A stretch of 64,000 nucleotides of DNA from JACQHM01 sp964535215. GTDB taxonomy: Bacteria; Methylomirabilota; Methylomirabilia; Methylomirabilales; JACQHM01. Under the pieces are notes generated by a model, which ran no database searches, was not told where the DNA came from, and saw nothing but the letters and a program-made list of their open reading frames with translations. Shown here one piece after another: positions 56,666 through 64,000 of this stretch (position 1 is its first letter; every line of letters starts with the position of its first letter). The stretch covers positions 1 to 64,000 of the forward strand of contig CAZHST010000016.1 in assembly GCA_964535215.1 (NCBI GenBank). The letters are read 5' to 3'. Made by a program: the position numbers and the translations under genes.

Positions 56666-57526
56666 ATGAAAGAAAGAGAGATTGTCGAAATGCTTAAGCA
56701 GTACTTTTCTGGGTGCCCCCACCCCGTGGCCCTCGCTTACCTCTTCGGCTCCCACGCCAGGGGCTACACCACGCCCCTAAGCGACGTGGATGTCGCCGTG
56801 CTGTTGAGGGAAGCCGATCCAGAGAAGCAGGCGGACACCTACCTGCTCCTCCTCGCCGACCTGATCGCGCTCTTCAAGACAGATCGGGTCGATCTCGCGA
56901 TCCTGAGCGAAGAAGGGGAAGAGGGCCTCAAGGCAGTGATCGAGGGGACTCTGGTCTACGCCGCCGATGAGGCCGAGCGGGTCCACTTTGAGCGGATGGC
57001 CATGGCGCGGTATCTCGAATACGTTGAGCTAACGGAGACCTACCGCCGATATGTGAGGAAGCGAATTGAAGGCAAGCAGATGGGGCAGGGGAGGGCGGAG
57101 ATGCTTGACCGCCACGCTGTTGAAGAACGCTTAAGCTATATTGATGCGATGCTCCACCGACTCAAAGGATACCGAGGCCTGAGCTTCGAGCAGTTCAGCC
57201 AGGACGAGACCCGATGCCATGCCGCCCTCTACGAGCTTCAGACCACTTTGGAGGCGATGACCGACATCGGTAACCACCTGATCGCCGCCCTTGGTTTCCG
57301 GAAACCTCACGAGCGGGTGGAGATCGTCATGATCCTGGCTGAGAACGGGATCATCTCCCAGCCGCTGGCCGAGCGACTGCGACAGGCTGTGGGCCTAAGA
57401 AATCTCCTGGTTCATGGCTACCTCCGCATCGCCCTCGGCGTGGTCCATCGGATCATCCAGGAGCGCCTCGGCGATATCGAAGCGTTCTGCCAGGCGGTCG
57501 TGACCCTGCTGGAACGACAAGCCTAA
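56666..57526 (+). CDS. Natural MntA-HepT fusion (nucleotidyltransferase antitoxin + HEPN toxin)
   Basis: The 286-aa protein starts at ATG 56666. Residues 1-140 are a minimal nucleotidyltransferase with GSHARGYTTPLSDVDVAV and a third Asp in RVDLAIL (MntA). Residues 146-286 are a DUF86/HepT HEPN domain with RNLLVHGY, the R-x4-H-x-Y RNase motif whose Tyr is the known AMPylation site. The two are usually separate genes. ATG 57101, in frame with a GGGGAGGGCGGAG site 0-6 nt upstream, begins exactly at the HepT domain and could yield free toxin. It lies between cas6 and csm1. Confidence 0.88.
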   Translation: MKEREIVEMLKQYFSGCPHPVALAYLFGSHARGYTTPLSDVDVAVLLREADPEKQADTYLLLLADLIALFKTDRVDLAILSEEGEEGLKAVIEGTLVYAADEAERVHFERMAMARYLEYVELTETYRRYVRKRIEGKQMGQGRAEMLDRHAVEERLSYIDAMLHRLKGYRGLSFEQFSQDETRCHAALYELQTTLEAMTDIGNHLIAALGFRKPHERVEIVMILAENGIISQPLAERLRQAVGLRNLLVHGYLRIALGVVHRIIQERLGDIEAFCQAVVTLLERQA

Positions 57527-57582
57527 GCGGGCGTGAGAGGATCAGACAGGGGAACCAGTAGATGTCACGTTGCCAGGAGCGA

Positions 57583-57981
57583 TTAGGGAAAAGGGTAGAG
57601 CGTGAGGCCGGGAATCTTTTTGAAGTGGGGATCGAGGGTAAAGACCTGGCAACTGTGCTCCAGGGCGATGGAGCCGATGATGAGATCCGAAAGGGGCAGC
57701 GTGATGCCCTTCCGTTGCAGCGAAGATGCCAGCTCACCCGTTCGCTTCCAGCTCGAAAAGCTGGTCTCGAGAAAGCGAATGCCCGTGAGCGTTGAGAGAA
57801 GGGTGTCCGCCTCCTTGGAGGTTCGGCATCCTTGGAGCAGCTCGGCCAGGACCACGCCGACGAGGGCAACCTGCTCGGCCTGGATTAAGGCTCGCAGAGC
57901 CTTCTGGACTGGCTCGTGGCGTCCTCGAAAGTACTCAATCCATACCGAGGTATCAGCGATGACCACGCCAGCGCCTCTCAC
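57583..57981 (-). CDS. vapC: VapC PIN-domain toxin
   Basis: The 132-aa protein starts VVIADTSVWIEYFRG (Asp) and contains LAELLQGCRT (Glu), PLSDLIIGSIALEHSCQVFTLDPHF (Asp residues) and a short tail, matching active VapC RNases of the FitB-like type. It overlaps vapB by 29 nt. It is convergent with the MntA-HepT gene. Confidence 0.9.
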   Translation of the reverse strand: MRGAGVVIADTSVWIEYFRGRHEPVQKALRALIQAEQVALVGVVLAELLQGCRTSKEADTLLSTLTGIRFLETSFSSWKRTGELASSLQRKGITLPLSDLIIGSIALEHSCQVFTLDPHFKKIPGLTLYPFP

Positions 57982-58192
57982 GTTCCTCTTGGGCCTTCAG
58001 CTCACGCTCTTCCAGTTCACGCCAATCCAGGTCAAGCTGGAGCTTGCCCTCAAGGTCAAGCAAGCCCTCGATCTTCTTCCGGCGGATGAACTCCGAAATG
58101 GCCAGATGGATGGCCTCGACCTTCGTCTTGGCCCCTGTGACCTTCATCAGCTCCTTGATCAGCTCCTCGTCAAGGTTCAGTGTGGTGCGCAT
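57953..58192 (-). CDS. vapB: VapB-type ribbon-helix-helix antitoxin
   Basis: ATG 58192 is chosen 8 nt behind AGGAGG; GTG 58201 lies too close to it. The 79-aa protein is RHH at the N-terminus (MRTTLNLDEELIKELMKVTGAKTKVEAIHLAISEFIRRK), with a charged C-terminal tail (RELEERELKAQEERERRWRG) that should wrap the toxin. This is the DUF2191/type II VapB pattern. A strong promoter lies at 58219-58246. Confidence 0.88.
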   Translation of the reverse strand: MRTTLNLDEELIKELMKVTGAKTKVEAIHLAISEFIRRKKIEGLLDLEGKLQLDLDWRELEERELKAQEERERRWRGHR

Positions 58193-58218
58193 AAAAGCCA
58201 CCTCCTTTCTGTGCCTTT

Positions 58219-58246
58219 AGTATATGCCTTTTCAAGATGCTGTCAA
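58219..58246 (-). promoter_or_regulatory. Predicted sigma-70 promoter of vapBC
   Basis: On the minus strand a perfect TTGACA (58241-58246), 16 bp and TATACT (58219-58224), 27 nt before the vapB ATG. Confidence 0.65.
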
Positions 58247-58260
58247 GGGGAACGTCATGA

Positions 58261-58428
58261 ATGAGCGGACTCTCATTTCCAAGCTGCCTGATCTTAGGGT
58301 TCGATGAAACCCTTCGACCGATACATGCCGTTGTAGCGTATTCTGAAGCTCAGAGGCTTGCCATTGTCGTAACAACGTATGTCCCCGATCCATCGAGATG
58401 GATCGACTTCAGGCTAAGGAGGAGGTAA
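58261..58428 (+). pseudogene. Truncated DUF4258-type toxin (C-terminal half)
   Basis: A 55-codon frame reads PSCLILGFDETLRPIHAVVAY, then RLAIVVTTYVPDPSRWIDF, the C-terminal half of DUF4258 proteins. Those are usually about 85-100 aa and paired with a small zinc-finger protein. The N-terminal half, with its conserved His, is gone, replaced by the vapB promoter region. The stop is 1 nt before the next small gene. Confidence 0.55.
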
Positions 58429-58429
58429 G

Positions 58430-58582
58430 ATGTCCGTGATCAGCGAGACGTGCCCTGTGTGCGGAGGGACGGTCGTCGAAAAAGAAGCAGACACCCACCG
58501 GTGGATTGACCAGGTCAGGCGAAACCTGCTGGAAAAACGCTATGGCACGCTGAAGAAGGTGGGAAGCGTCTACATACCCTGA
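58430..58582 (+). CDS. Small zinc-finger protein (YgiT-like N-terminus), possibly decayed antitoxin
   Basis: A 50-aa product starts at ATG 58430 behind AGGAGG. It has one CPVCGG knuckle at residues 8-13 and then a charged helix, unlike full YgiT-type proteins with two CxxC and an HTH. Its position right after the DUF4258 fragment matches the usual toxin-antitoxin pairing. It is probably a remnant. Confidence 0.45.
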   Translation: MSVISETCPVCGGTVVEKEADTHRWIDQVRRNLLEKRYGTLKKVGSVYIP

Positions 58583-58617
58583 GCCGTGGGGATGGGTAGG
58601 GAGAGCAGCAGGAAAAG

Positions 58618-58634
58618 CGCTCTAACCTAGAGCG
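58618..58634. promoter_or_regulatory. Candidate HicB operator palindrome
   Basis: Arms CGCTCTA/TAGAGCG around ACC, ending 16 nt before the hicB ATG. HicB antitoxins repress their own operon by binding such inverted repeats. Confidence 0.45.
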
Positions 58635-58650
58635 GTCTGGAGGTGAGGGC

Positions 58651-58872
58651 ATGCCTAAATACCGATACACAGTTGTCATAGAGCGTGACGAAGATGGCGT
58701 TTACATCGCCTCCTGTCCAGCGCTTCAGGGATGTTACACGCAGGGCGAGACCTATGAGAAGGCACTGGAGAACCTGAAAGACGCCATCCGGCTTCATATC
58801 GAGGCTCGCCAAGCAGTGGGGGAACCGATCCCCATTGAGGTAGCGCTGGATGAGGTCGAGGTGAATGTCTAA
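58651..58872 (+). CDS. hicB: HicB-family antitoxin
   Basis: The 73-aa protein has the partial RNase-H fold of HicB: YRYTVVIERDEDGVYIASCPALQGCYTQGETYEKALENLKDAI. The short C-terminus lacks a clear added HTH or RHH domain. It sequesters HicA. GGAGG lies 7 nt before ATG. It overlaps hicA by 8 nt; antitoxin-first order is common. Confidence 0.92.
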   Translation: MPKYRYTVVIERDEDGVYIASCPALQGCYTQGETYEKALENLKDAIRLHIEARQAVGEPIPIEVALDEVEVNV

Positions 58873-59089
58873 GCTCCGACCGGCGAAACCTGAGGAGGTT
58901 ATCCGGGTGTTAGAGCGGGTGGGATTTGTGCGTATCCGGCAAAGCGGAAGCCATGCCGTTTTCCGACACCCGGATGGCCGCTGGACAACAGTACCGGTCC
59001 ATCCAGGAAAGGACATTGCCAAAGGTACGCTGCGTAAGATCCTTCTGGACGCCAGGGTCACCAGGGAGGAATTTGAACGGCTCAGGTAA
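58865..59089 (+). CDS. hicA: HicA-family mRNA interferase toxin
   Basis: The 74-aa double-stranded RNA-binding-like protein is PEEVIRVLERVGFVRIRQSGSHAVFRHPDGR (catalytic His in GSHAVF), followed by VPVHPGKDIAKGTLRKIL. It cleaves mRNA when free of HicB. The stop lies 45 nt before the csm1 start. Confidence 0.92.
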   Translation: MSKLRPAKPEEVIRVLERVGFVRIRQSGSHAVFRHPDGRWTTVPVHPGKDIAKGTLRKILLDARVTREEFERLR

Positions 59090-59134
59090 GTGACTCTTGT
59101 CTGGAAGGTTCTACCGGTAGCAGGAGGGGCAGCT

Positions 59135-61699
59135 ATGCAGGAGCGAACGATGACCGCCGTCTTGGCGGCGCTACTGCACGACATCGGGAAGTTCCGCGAG
59201 CGCACATTCGACCCGTTGCCTGCATGGGCGGTGGGTTATCGTGCTGAAGCGAAATACAATCACGAGCCGTTCAGCGCGGTATTTGTGGACGATTTCATGG
59301 GTGGTTGGACAGGTGACCAGCATACGCTGCGACGGCTAGTGCTCAAACATCATAATCCTTCCTTGCCTGATGAGCTGCTGGTTTCGCTGGCCGATCGCCT
59401 CTCCGCTAATGAACGCGCCGAAATGGAAGGTGACGAGGAGGGCGCACGCGGGCGGGCAGAGAGCGTGCTCCGTGCAGTTCTATCACGTGTGAAGCTAGAC
59501 GGGCGAGAGGCCGATGCGCACCTGTATTACGAACTCACCGCGTTGTCACTCAACCGGCGGGAATTGATTCCAAGCAGAGAAGTGTCCGGTTCTGCGGAGG
59601 CTTACCATGCCTTGTGGCAAGCTTTCACTAAGGAAATGACGCGCGTGCCGCGAGGAGACTTAACCACACTTTTGGCCGTTCTGAGGAAGTTTACTTGGGC
59701 TATTCCCTCTGACACACGCCGAGACATGATTCCTGACATCTCACTCTACCACCACCTGAAAACCACAGCGGCAATTGTGGCCTGCCTGATTAGCGAGGGA
59801 TTAAGTGAAGCGGACCTACAAACGTTTCACGTGGCGTTGACGCAACTCTATTACAAAAAGCGGCTCACACCAGCGAAAGAAAAACTGCTGGATCGCCGCC
59901 TCTGTGCGCTTGTGAAGGGTGATATTTCGGGCACGCAGGATTTCCTCTACCTCCTTACGAGCAGTGGCGCGGCGCGGGGCCTCCGTGGACGTTCCTTTTA
60001 CTTGCAACTGCTTACTGAGGTCGTAGCTGGCTGGATTCTGTACCAATTTAACCTGCCTATGACGAACTTGCTGTTTGCAGGCGGCGGTCACTTCTATTTG
60101 CTGCTCCCGCACCGCGAGACAACGGAACGGTTAGACAATCTGCGGCAGCGGATTGCTCAAAAACTTTGGAAAGCGCACAATGGTGACCTCGCGTTGACAG
60201 TGGACTTTGTGCCTGTGACTGCCCGCGATTTCCTGGAAGAAGAAGCCGGTGGCAAGGCTTTCGCCGCCAAGTGGAGTGAAGTATCGCAGAAGGTCAACGA
60301 GCGTAAGCAGCGCAAGTGGCGTGACCTTGGCGGTGAGGCCATGATACGCGAGTTGTTCACCCCCCACCAGCGCGGCACGACGGCGGAGGAGATGTGTCAG
60401 GTCTGTCATGGGGATTGGAAGCCGGGTGTGGATCGGATGGACAATGACACGCGCAAATGCCGCCGCTGCTATCAATTTGAAGAGTTGGGACGTCTACTGC
60501 GTGACCCGACGCATCTCATCATTTTCGCTGTACCTGAAGATGAGCCGCCTGATCCGTGGGACTGGCGAGGCATGCTGCGGGCATTCGGCGCTGACGTGTG
60601 GCTGGTGCACGAAGGCGATGACCTGCCCCACAAACCTCATGGGGCAACGGCGGCAACGGTTTACACCTTTGATTCAACCGATTTCCTCACTGACGATGTG
60701 CAGGTGCGTTTCCAGTGGGGTGACTTGCCCGTAAGTTATGACTTTCGCCTGCTTGCCGATGCGACGCCGCTTAAGGGCTACGATGAGGATGGCAAGCCCA
60801 TCATCGCCGAATTTAGCGATCTGGCCGATGCCTCCAATGGCGTCAAGTGGTTAGGTGTGCTGCGGATGGATGTAGACAGCTTGGGTGAGGTGTTCAAGAA
60901 AGGCCTGGGCGAGGACGCGACGATTTCGCGGATGAGCACCTTGAGCGAATCGCTTCGGCTGTTCTTCGAGGGTTGGGTTCCGCAGTTGTGCCGCCAGCAC
61001 AATCGTTTCCACCCAGCTACCCGAGAAAGCAGAGACAAGCTTTATCTCATCTACGCAGGTGGTGATGACCTGTTCGTCGTCGGTGCGTGGAGTGCACTTC
61101 CGGAGTTGGCAAGGCAAATCCGCAATGACTTTCGCGCGTTCGTGGGCGGCGACCACGTGACGCTCTCGGGCGGCATCGCCATCGAGCACCAGAAGTTTCC
61201 ACTTTACCAACTCGCCAACGATGCCAAATACGCGCTCGATGACCAAGCCAAAGAATTCAAACGACCAAACGGTGGGCGCCCAAAGGATGCGCTTTGCTTC
61301 CTGCAAACGGCGCTAGGGTGGGAGCGGTTCGAGGAGGTAACGCAGTGGAAGGACAAACTGATGAGCATGCTCAAACCTACTGGCGATATAACCGCGCTGC
61401 CACGTGCGTTCCTGACGCGGCTGACAGAAGTCCACGCGCTCTACACCGACAATGCTGCGCGCAAGCGCAGGCTGCATCGGCAGGGACAGATAACCTTAGA
61501 GCAAATGAAGGAGGTGATCCACTATGACAAGTGGCAATGGCGGCTGATCTATCAACTCAGCCGCTTCGGGGAACGTTACAAAGACCATAGAGACCAAATC
61601 AGTGAACTCCAGCAGGCGATTACACGTGAACAGGATGGCCTTATCACGGTTCTGCACGTCCTCGCCCGCTGGACAGAATTGCTAACGAGGGAGGGATAG
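59135..61699 (+). CDS. csm1: Type III-A CRISPR effector Cas10/Csm1
   Basis: The 854-aa protein starts at ATG 59135 (AGGAGG 7 nt upstream). It has an N-terminal HD nuclease motif LLHDIGKF (His15-Asp16), a first palm domain, a zinc ribbon (CQVCHGDW ... CRRC, about residues 420-445), a second palm with RMDVDSLGEVF and YAGGDDLFVVG (GGDD 642-645), and a helical C-terminal D4 domain. Both target-activated DNase and cyclic oligoadenylate synthase activities are thus predicted. Codon use is less GC-biased than upstream core genes, suggesting separate acquisition. Confidence 0.96.
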   Translation: MQERTMTAVLAALLHDIGKFRERTFDPLPAWAVGYRAEAKYNHEPFSAVFVDDFMGGWTGDQHTLRRLVLKHHNPSLPDELLVSLADRLSANERAEMEGDEEGARGRAESVLRAVLSRVKLDGREADAHLYYELTALSLNRRELIPSREVSGSAEAYHALWQAFTKEMTRVPRGDLTTLLAVLRKFTWAIPSDTRRDMIPDISLYHHLKTTAAIVACLISEGLSEADLQTFHVALTQLYYKKRLTPAKEKLLDRRLCALVKGDISGTQDFLYLLTSSGAARGLRGRSFYLQLLTEVVAGWILYQFNLPMTNLLFAGGGHFYLLLPHRETTERLDNLRQRIAQKLWKAHNGDLALTVDFVPVTARDFLEEEAGGKAFAAKWSEVSQKVNERKQRKWRDLGGEAMIRELFTPHQRGTTAEEMCQVCHGDWKPGVDRMDNDTRKCRRCYQFEELGRLLRDPTHLIIFAVPEDEPPDPWDWRGMLRAFGADVWLVHEGDDLPHKPHGATAATVYTFDSTDFLTDDVQVRFQWGDLPVSYDFRLLADATPLKGYDEDGKPIIAEFSDLADASNGVKWLGVLRMDVDSLGEVFKKGLGEDATISRMSTLSESLRLFFEGWVPQLCRQHNRFHPATRESRDKLYLIYAGGDDLFVVGAWSALPELARQIRNDFRAFVGGDHVTLSGGIAIEHQKFPLYQLANDAKYALDDQAKEFKRPNGGRPKDALCFLQTALGWERFEEVTQWKDKLMSMLKPTGDITALPRAFLTRLTEVHALYTDNAARKRRLHRQGQITLEQMKEVIHYDKWQWRLIYQLSRFGERYKDHRDQISELQQAITREQDGLITVLHVLARWTELLTREG

Positions 61700-61703
61700 A
61701 AAC

Positions 61704-62147
61704 ATGAGAGCAGATGAACGTGGCCGGAGAGACCGCCCGCAGCAAGACCGCGGGACACAACCACAGCGACAGCAACGAGAGGAGCAGTTGTCAGAGCAGC
61801 AGGTCCGCCAACTCATTCAGCAAGGCGGAAGGCCGTTAGTGGAAGTAGCCGAACTGCTCGGACCACGCTTGGCCAGAGGCGGTCTCACGACGAGCCAAAT
61901 CCGCAACATTTACGGCATGGTCAAGCAGATGGAGATGCGCGGCTTCGACCCCAACGAATTCGTGCTACTCAAACCGAAGCTCGCTTACGCTGCCGCCAGA
62001 GCTGACACGGAAGGCGCGCGTCAGCTAAAGGGCATCCTCACATGGGCGATTGACGAAGTGGGCAATGATGAAGCGAAGTTCGCTCGCTTCGTGGATTTCT
62101 TTGAAGCTATCCTCGCCTACCACAAAGCGGCAGGTGGGAGATCATAA
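61704..62147 (+). CDS. csm2: Csm2 small subunit
   Basis: The 147-aa protein starts 5 nt after csm1. A Gln/Arg-rich disordered N-terminus (residues 1-35) precedes the helical Csm2 core: LTTSQIRNIYGMVKQMEM, LLKPKLAYAAAR and KFARFVDFFEAILAYHKA. It forms the inner filament of the Csm complex along the crRNA-target duplex. Confidence 0.93.
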   Translation: MRADERGRRDRPQQDRGTQPQRQQREEQLSEQQVRQLIQQGGRPLVEVAELLGPRLARGGLTTSQIRNIYGMVKQMEMRGFDPNEFVLLKPKLAYAAARADTEGARQLKGILTWAIDEVGNDEAKFARFVDFFEAILAYHKAAGGRS

Positions 62148-62162
62148 AAGGAGGATACTCTC

Positions 62163-62993
62163 ATGCCAAACATCATGCTGAAAGGGAAAGTGCTGATCAC
62201 AGGACAAATCGAAGCGGTCACAGGCTTACACATTGGAGGTGCGGCGGCAGGATTGGACATCGGTGGGATTGACAACCCTGTCATTCGTCACCCCGTCACC
62301 CGTGAACCCTACATTCCTGGCTCGTCCCTACGAGGCAAGATGCGTTCACTGCTGGACAAGCACTTAGGCAAGGACGCCAACAAGTTCATTCAACGGCGTG
62401 AACCGGTCGTCCGCGTTCACGAGTGCGAGACTGAGAACGAGTATGCTAACTGTGCTGTCTGCCAAATCTTCGGCGTCACGCCAGGCGATCAGCGTCGAGA
62501 CTGGACGCAACTCAAGCCCACGCGGTTGCTCGTGCGCGATGTGCTCCTGTCGAGGGACAACGAGGCTACGGAGAAACTGCGTCGTGCTAAAACCGATCTA
62601 CCATTCACTGAAGTCAAGTGGGAAGCGGCGATTGACCGCATTACGTCGGCGGCAGTGCCTCGCCAAAATGAGCGCGTGCCAGCGGGCGCGGTCTTTGCTC
62701 CGTTCGAGTTCGCGTATAGCCTCTATGACCTTAATGGCACGGGTTGCCAGACTGACATTGGCTGGCTGCAATACGTCTTCAAAGCGATGGAGTTGCTTGA
62801 GGACGACTACCTCGGTGGGTACGGCTCACGGGGGGCAGGCAAGGTTGCCTTCGCCGATGTGACCGTACTGTTCAAATCCCACGCTTACTATGAAGGAACA
62901 GGCACTGTCGAGACATTGGATGCGAACAAGACGGTAAGGCAGTTACGTCCCGCTGACTATGCCAATCGGATTAAGGAGTTAATAATGGGGTGA
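62163..62993 (+). CDS. csm3: Csm3 backbone RAMP subunit (target RNase)
   Basis: The 276-aa RAMP protein has TGLHIGGAAAG, GGIDNPVIRHPVTREPYIPG (Asp37 is the expected catalytic Asp cutting target RNA every 6 nt), SSLRGKMRSLLDKHLG and a Cys/His zinc-like site (HECETENEYANCAVC). Further blocks are DRITSAAVPRQNERVPAGAVF and the Gly-rich GGYGSRGAGKV. It is the multicopy backbone of the Csm complex. Confidence 0.95.
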   Translation: MPNIMLKGKVLITGQIEAVTGLHIGGAAAGLDIGGIDNPVIRHPVTREPYIPGSSLRGKMRSLLDKHLGKDANKFIQRREPVVRVHECETENEYANCAVCQIFGVTPGDQRRDWTQLKPTRLLVRDVLLSRDNEATEKLRRAKTDLPFTEVKWEAAIDRITSAAVPRQNERVPAGAVFAPFEFAYSLYDLNGTGCQTDIGWLQYVFKAMELLEDDYLGGYGSRGAGKVAFADVTVLFKSHAYYEGTGTVETLDANKTVRQLRPADYANRIKELIMG

Positions 62994-62998
62994 TAGTG

Positions 62999-64000
62999 AT
63001 GGCTACCTTTCTAACCTATCGCCTCTCTTTCCGTTCGCCATTACACGTGAGCGAGCGGGGGGTGGGGCTGGAAGTGACACGGACCTATGTGCCTGCCGAC
63101 ACGCTCTTCAGCGCGCTTTGCTCGGCATGGCGGGAACTTTACGGCGTGGACGCGCTACACCGGGATGTGCTGGACTGGTTTACGGACGCTGACGGCGGCA
63201 GTGAGCCGTTCTTTCTAAGTTCAGGATTTCCATTCGCGGGCAACGTACGGTTCTTTCCAAAGCCACTGGCGCGACTGACCAACGTGACCGTTAGCGAGGG
63301 CGATGAAAAGGCATTCAAGCGAGTGCGGTTCGTATCCGAGCGTATCTTTGCAGCGATGGTCAACGGCGAAGAGTTGACCTTCCGCAAGGAAGAGTGCATC
63401 AACGGCGAAATGGCGTGGGTGACGGCAGAGGAGAAGACCCAACTGTCGGATTGGATGGACGACGCAACGGACGATATTGTGTTGTGGAAAACCGCTGTCG
63501 TACCCCGCGTGACGCTCGACCGCATCACGGCGGCATCGGAGATCTGGCACTTTGGCGAAGTGACGTTCAAAGACGGTGCGGGACTTTGGTTCGCCGTAGA
63601 GTTCAACCGTGATCATGGTGATGACTTGCGCCGCAAGTTCGAAGCATGCCTGCGTGTGTTGGGTGATGCAGGCTTGGGTGGTGAGCGGAGCGCAGGGCGC
63701 GGGTTGTTCACGTTTGAGCAAGCGAGGGATGAACCGTTGCCCGACGCGGATGAGGCTAGCCGCTTTGTTACGCTCGCGCCATTGTGCCCGAAGGATGCAC
63801 CCCAAGCGGAGGCACTCACAGGCAACGGTGCAGCCTATGAGTTGATGCCCCGACGTGGCTGGGTGACGTCACCCGAAGCCAGCAACCTGCGGCGCAAGAT
63901 GGTCTGGATGTTCGCCGAAGGCTCGGTGCTGACGGGCAGCCCTCAACCCCGCGCTGGACGGCTGGTCAATGTGAAACCTGATGCCTGCCCGCACGATGTG
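62999..64000 (+). CDS. csm4: Csm4 RAMP subunit (partial, runs off the window)
   Basis: ATG 62999 follows csm3 by 5 nt. The 334 codons present read LTYRLSFRSPLHVSERGVG, TYVPADTLFSALCSAWREL, KTAVVPRVTLDRITAASEIWHFGEV and the Gly-rich loop GLGGERSAGRGLFTF, the Csm4 pattern. Csm4 holds the crRNA 5' tag and contacts Cas10. No stop codon is reached; little of the typical length should be missing. Confidence 0.93.
   Translation, partial: MATFLTYRLSFRSPLHVSERGVGLEVTRTYVPADTLFSALCSAWRELYGVDALHRDVLDWFTDADGGSEPFFLSSGFPFAGNVRFFPKPLARLTNVTVSEGDEKAFKRVRFVSERIFAAMVNGEELTFRKEECINGEMAWVTAEEKTQLSDWMDDATDDIVLWKTAVVPRVTLDRITAASEIWHFGEVTFKDGAGLWFAVEFNRDHGDDLRRKFEACLRVLGDAGLGGERSAGRGLFTFEQARDEPLPDADEASRFVTLAPLCPKDAPQAEALTGNGAAYELMPRRGWVTSPEASNLRRKMVWMFAEGSVLTGSPQPRAGRLVNVKPDACPHDV

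Noticed and set aside
54487..64000. CRISPR repeat-spacer array
   Set aside because: No set of identical 25-40-nt direct repeats with regular spacers is visible in any spacer of this region. The array is probably outside the window.

Overview
The window is a high-GC bacterial chromosome segment. The core genes prefer C- and G-ending codons. A sigma-54-type activator, lipoproteins with lipoboxes, ComEA/ComF-like proteins and the order rng-rplU-rpmA-obg-proB-proA-nadD-rsfS suggest a diderm, probably little-cultivated lineage of the Methylomirabilota/Rokubacteria/deltaproteobacterial type. That placement is inference from gene content; no rRNA is present to test it.

Layout. 0-2.2 kb is a gene graveyard: two IS5-family transposase remnants, a broken PIN domain, a beta-helix fragment and a short zinc-binding N-terminal fragment. 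2.3-5.7 kb (minus) is an overlapping four-gene catabolic operon (enolase-superfamily dehydratase, small EthD-like protein, LLM-class oxidoreductase, FAH-family hydratase/hydrolase). 5.8-10.2 kb holds a ComEA-like protein, a def/pduO-type operon with a degenerate receiver and a ferritin-like protein, and an aldehyde dehydrogenase. 10.4-22.6 kb is the housekeeping backbone: a fused radical SAM/DUF2344 protein, RNase G, L21, L27, Obg, ProB, ProA, NadD, RsfS, a sigma-54 activator, a DksA-type protein and ComF. A deletion derivative of an IS607 element sits between rpmA and obg. 22.7-31.2 kb has ridA, a GlcG-like gene, gap-pgk-hyi-tpiA-secG, and an orphan GlmL/MutL-like ATPase with a conserved partner. 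31.4-36 kb has a Phd/PIN toxin-antitoxin pair and a four-gene membrane cluster of unknown function. 36-45 kb has a secreted protein, an M1 aminopeptidase, a ZIP transporter, tRNA-Leu(GAG), a lipoprotein, a CARDB protein, a two-component pair and glpX. 45.5-54.4 kb has hisS, aspS, an intein-bearing phoH, ybeY, a dgkA-like fusion, a GAF histidine kinase and rmuC.

54.5-64 kb is a defence island. A CARF-domain protein and Cas6 directly follow rmuC. A stack of toxin-antitoxin modules comes next (fused MntA-HepT, VapBC, a decayed DUF4258/zinc-finger pair, HicBA), and then the type III-A genes csm1(cas10)-csm2-csm3-csm4; csm4 runs off the end. Cas10 has both the HD and GGDD motifs, so cyclic oligoadenylate signalling to the CARF protein is plausible. 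I see no CRISPR array and no adaptation genes in the window.

Two features stand out. First, the PhoH gene carries a 359-residue intein with the hallmarks of a class 3 (non-nucleophilic N-terminus, Trp-Cys-Thr) intein plus a LAGLIDADG endonuclease. Second, the chromosome is littered with short clusters of degenerate 7-nt (once 9-nt) tandem repeats. They lie in intergenic spacers and also in frame inside genes. The most striking is inside ybeY, where four GGGG tracts with 3-nt loops form a textbook G-quadruplex motif followed by a complementary C-rich array.
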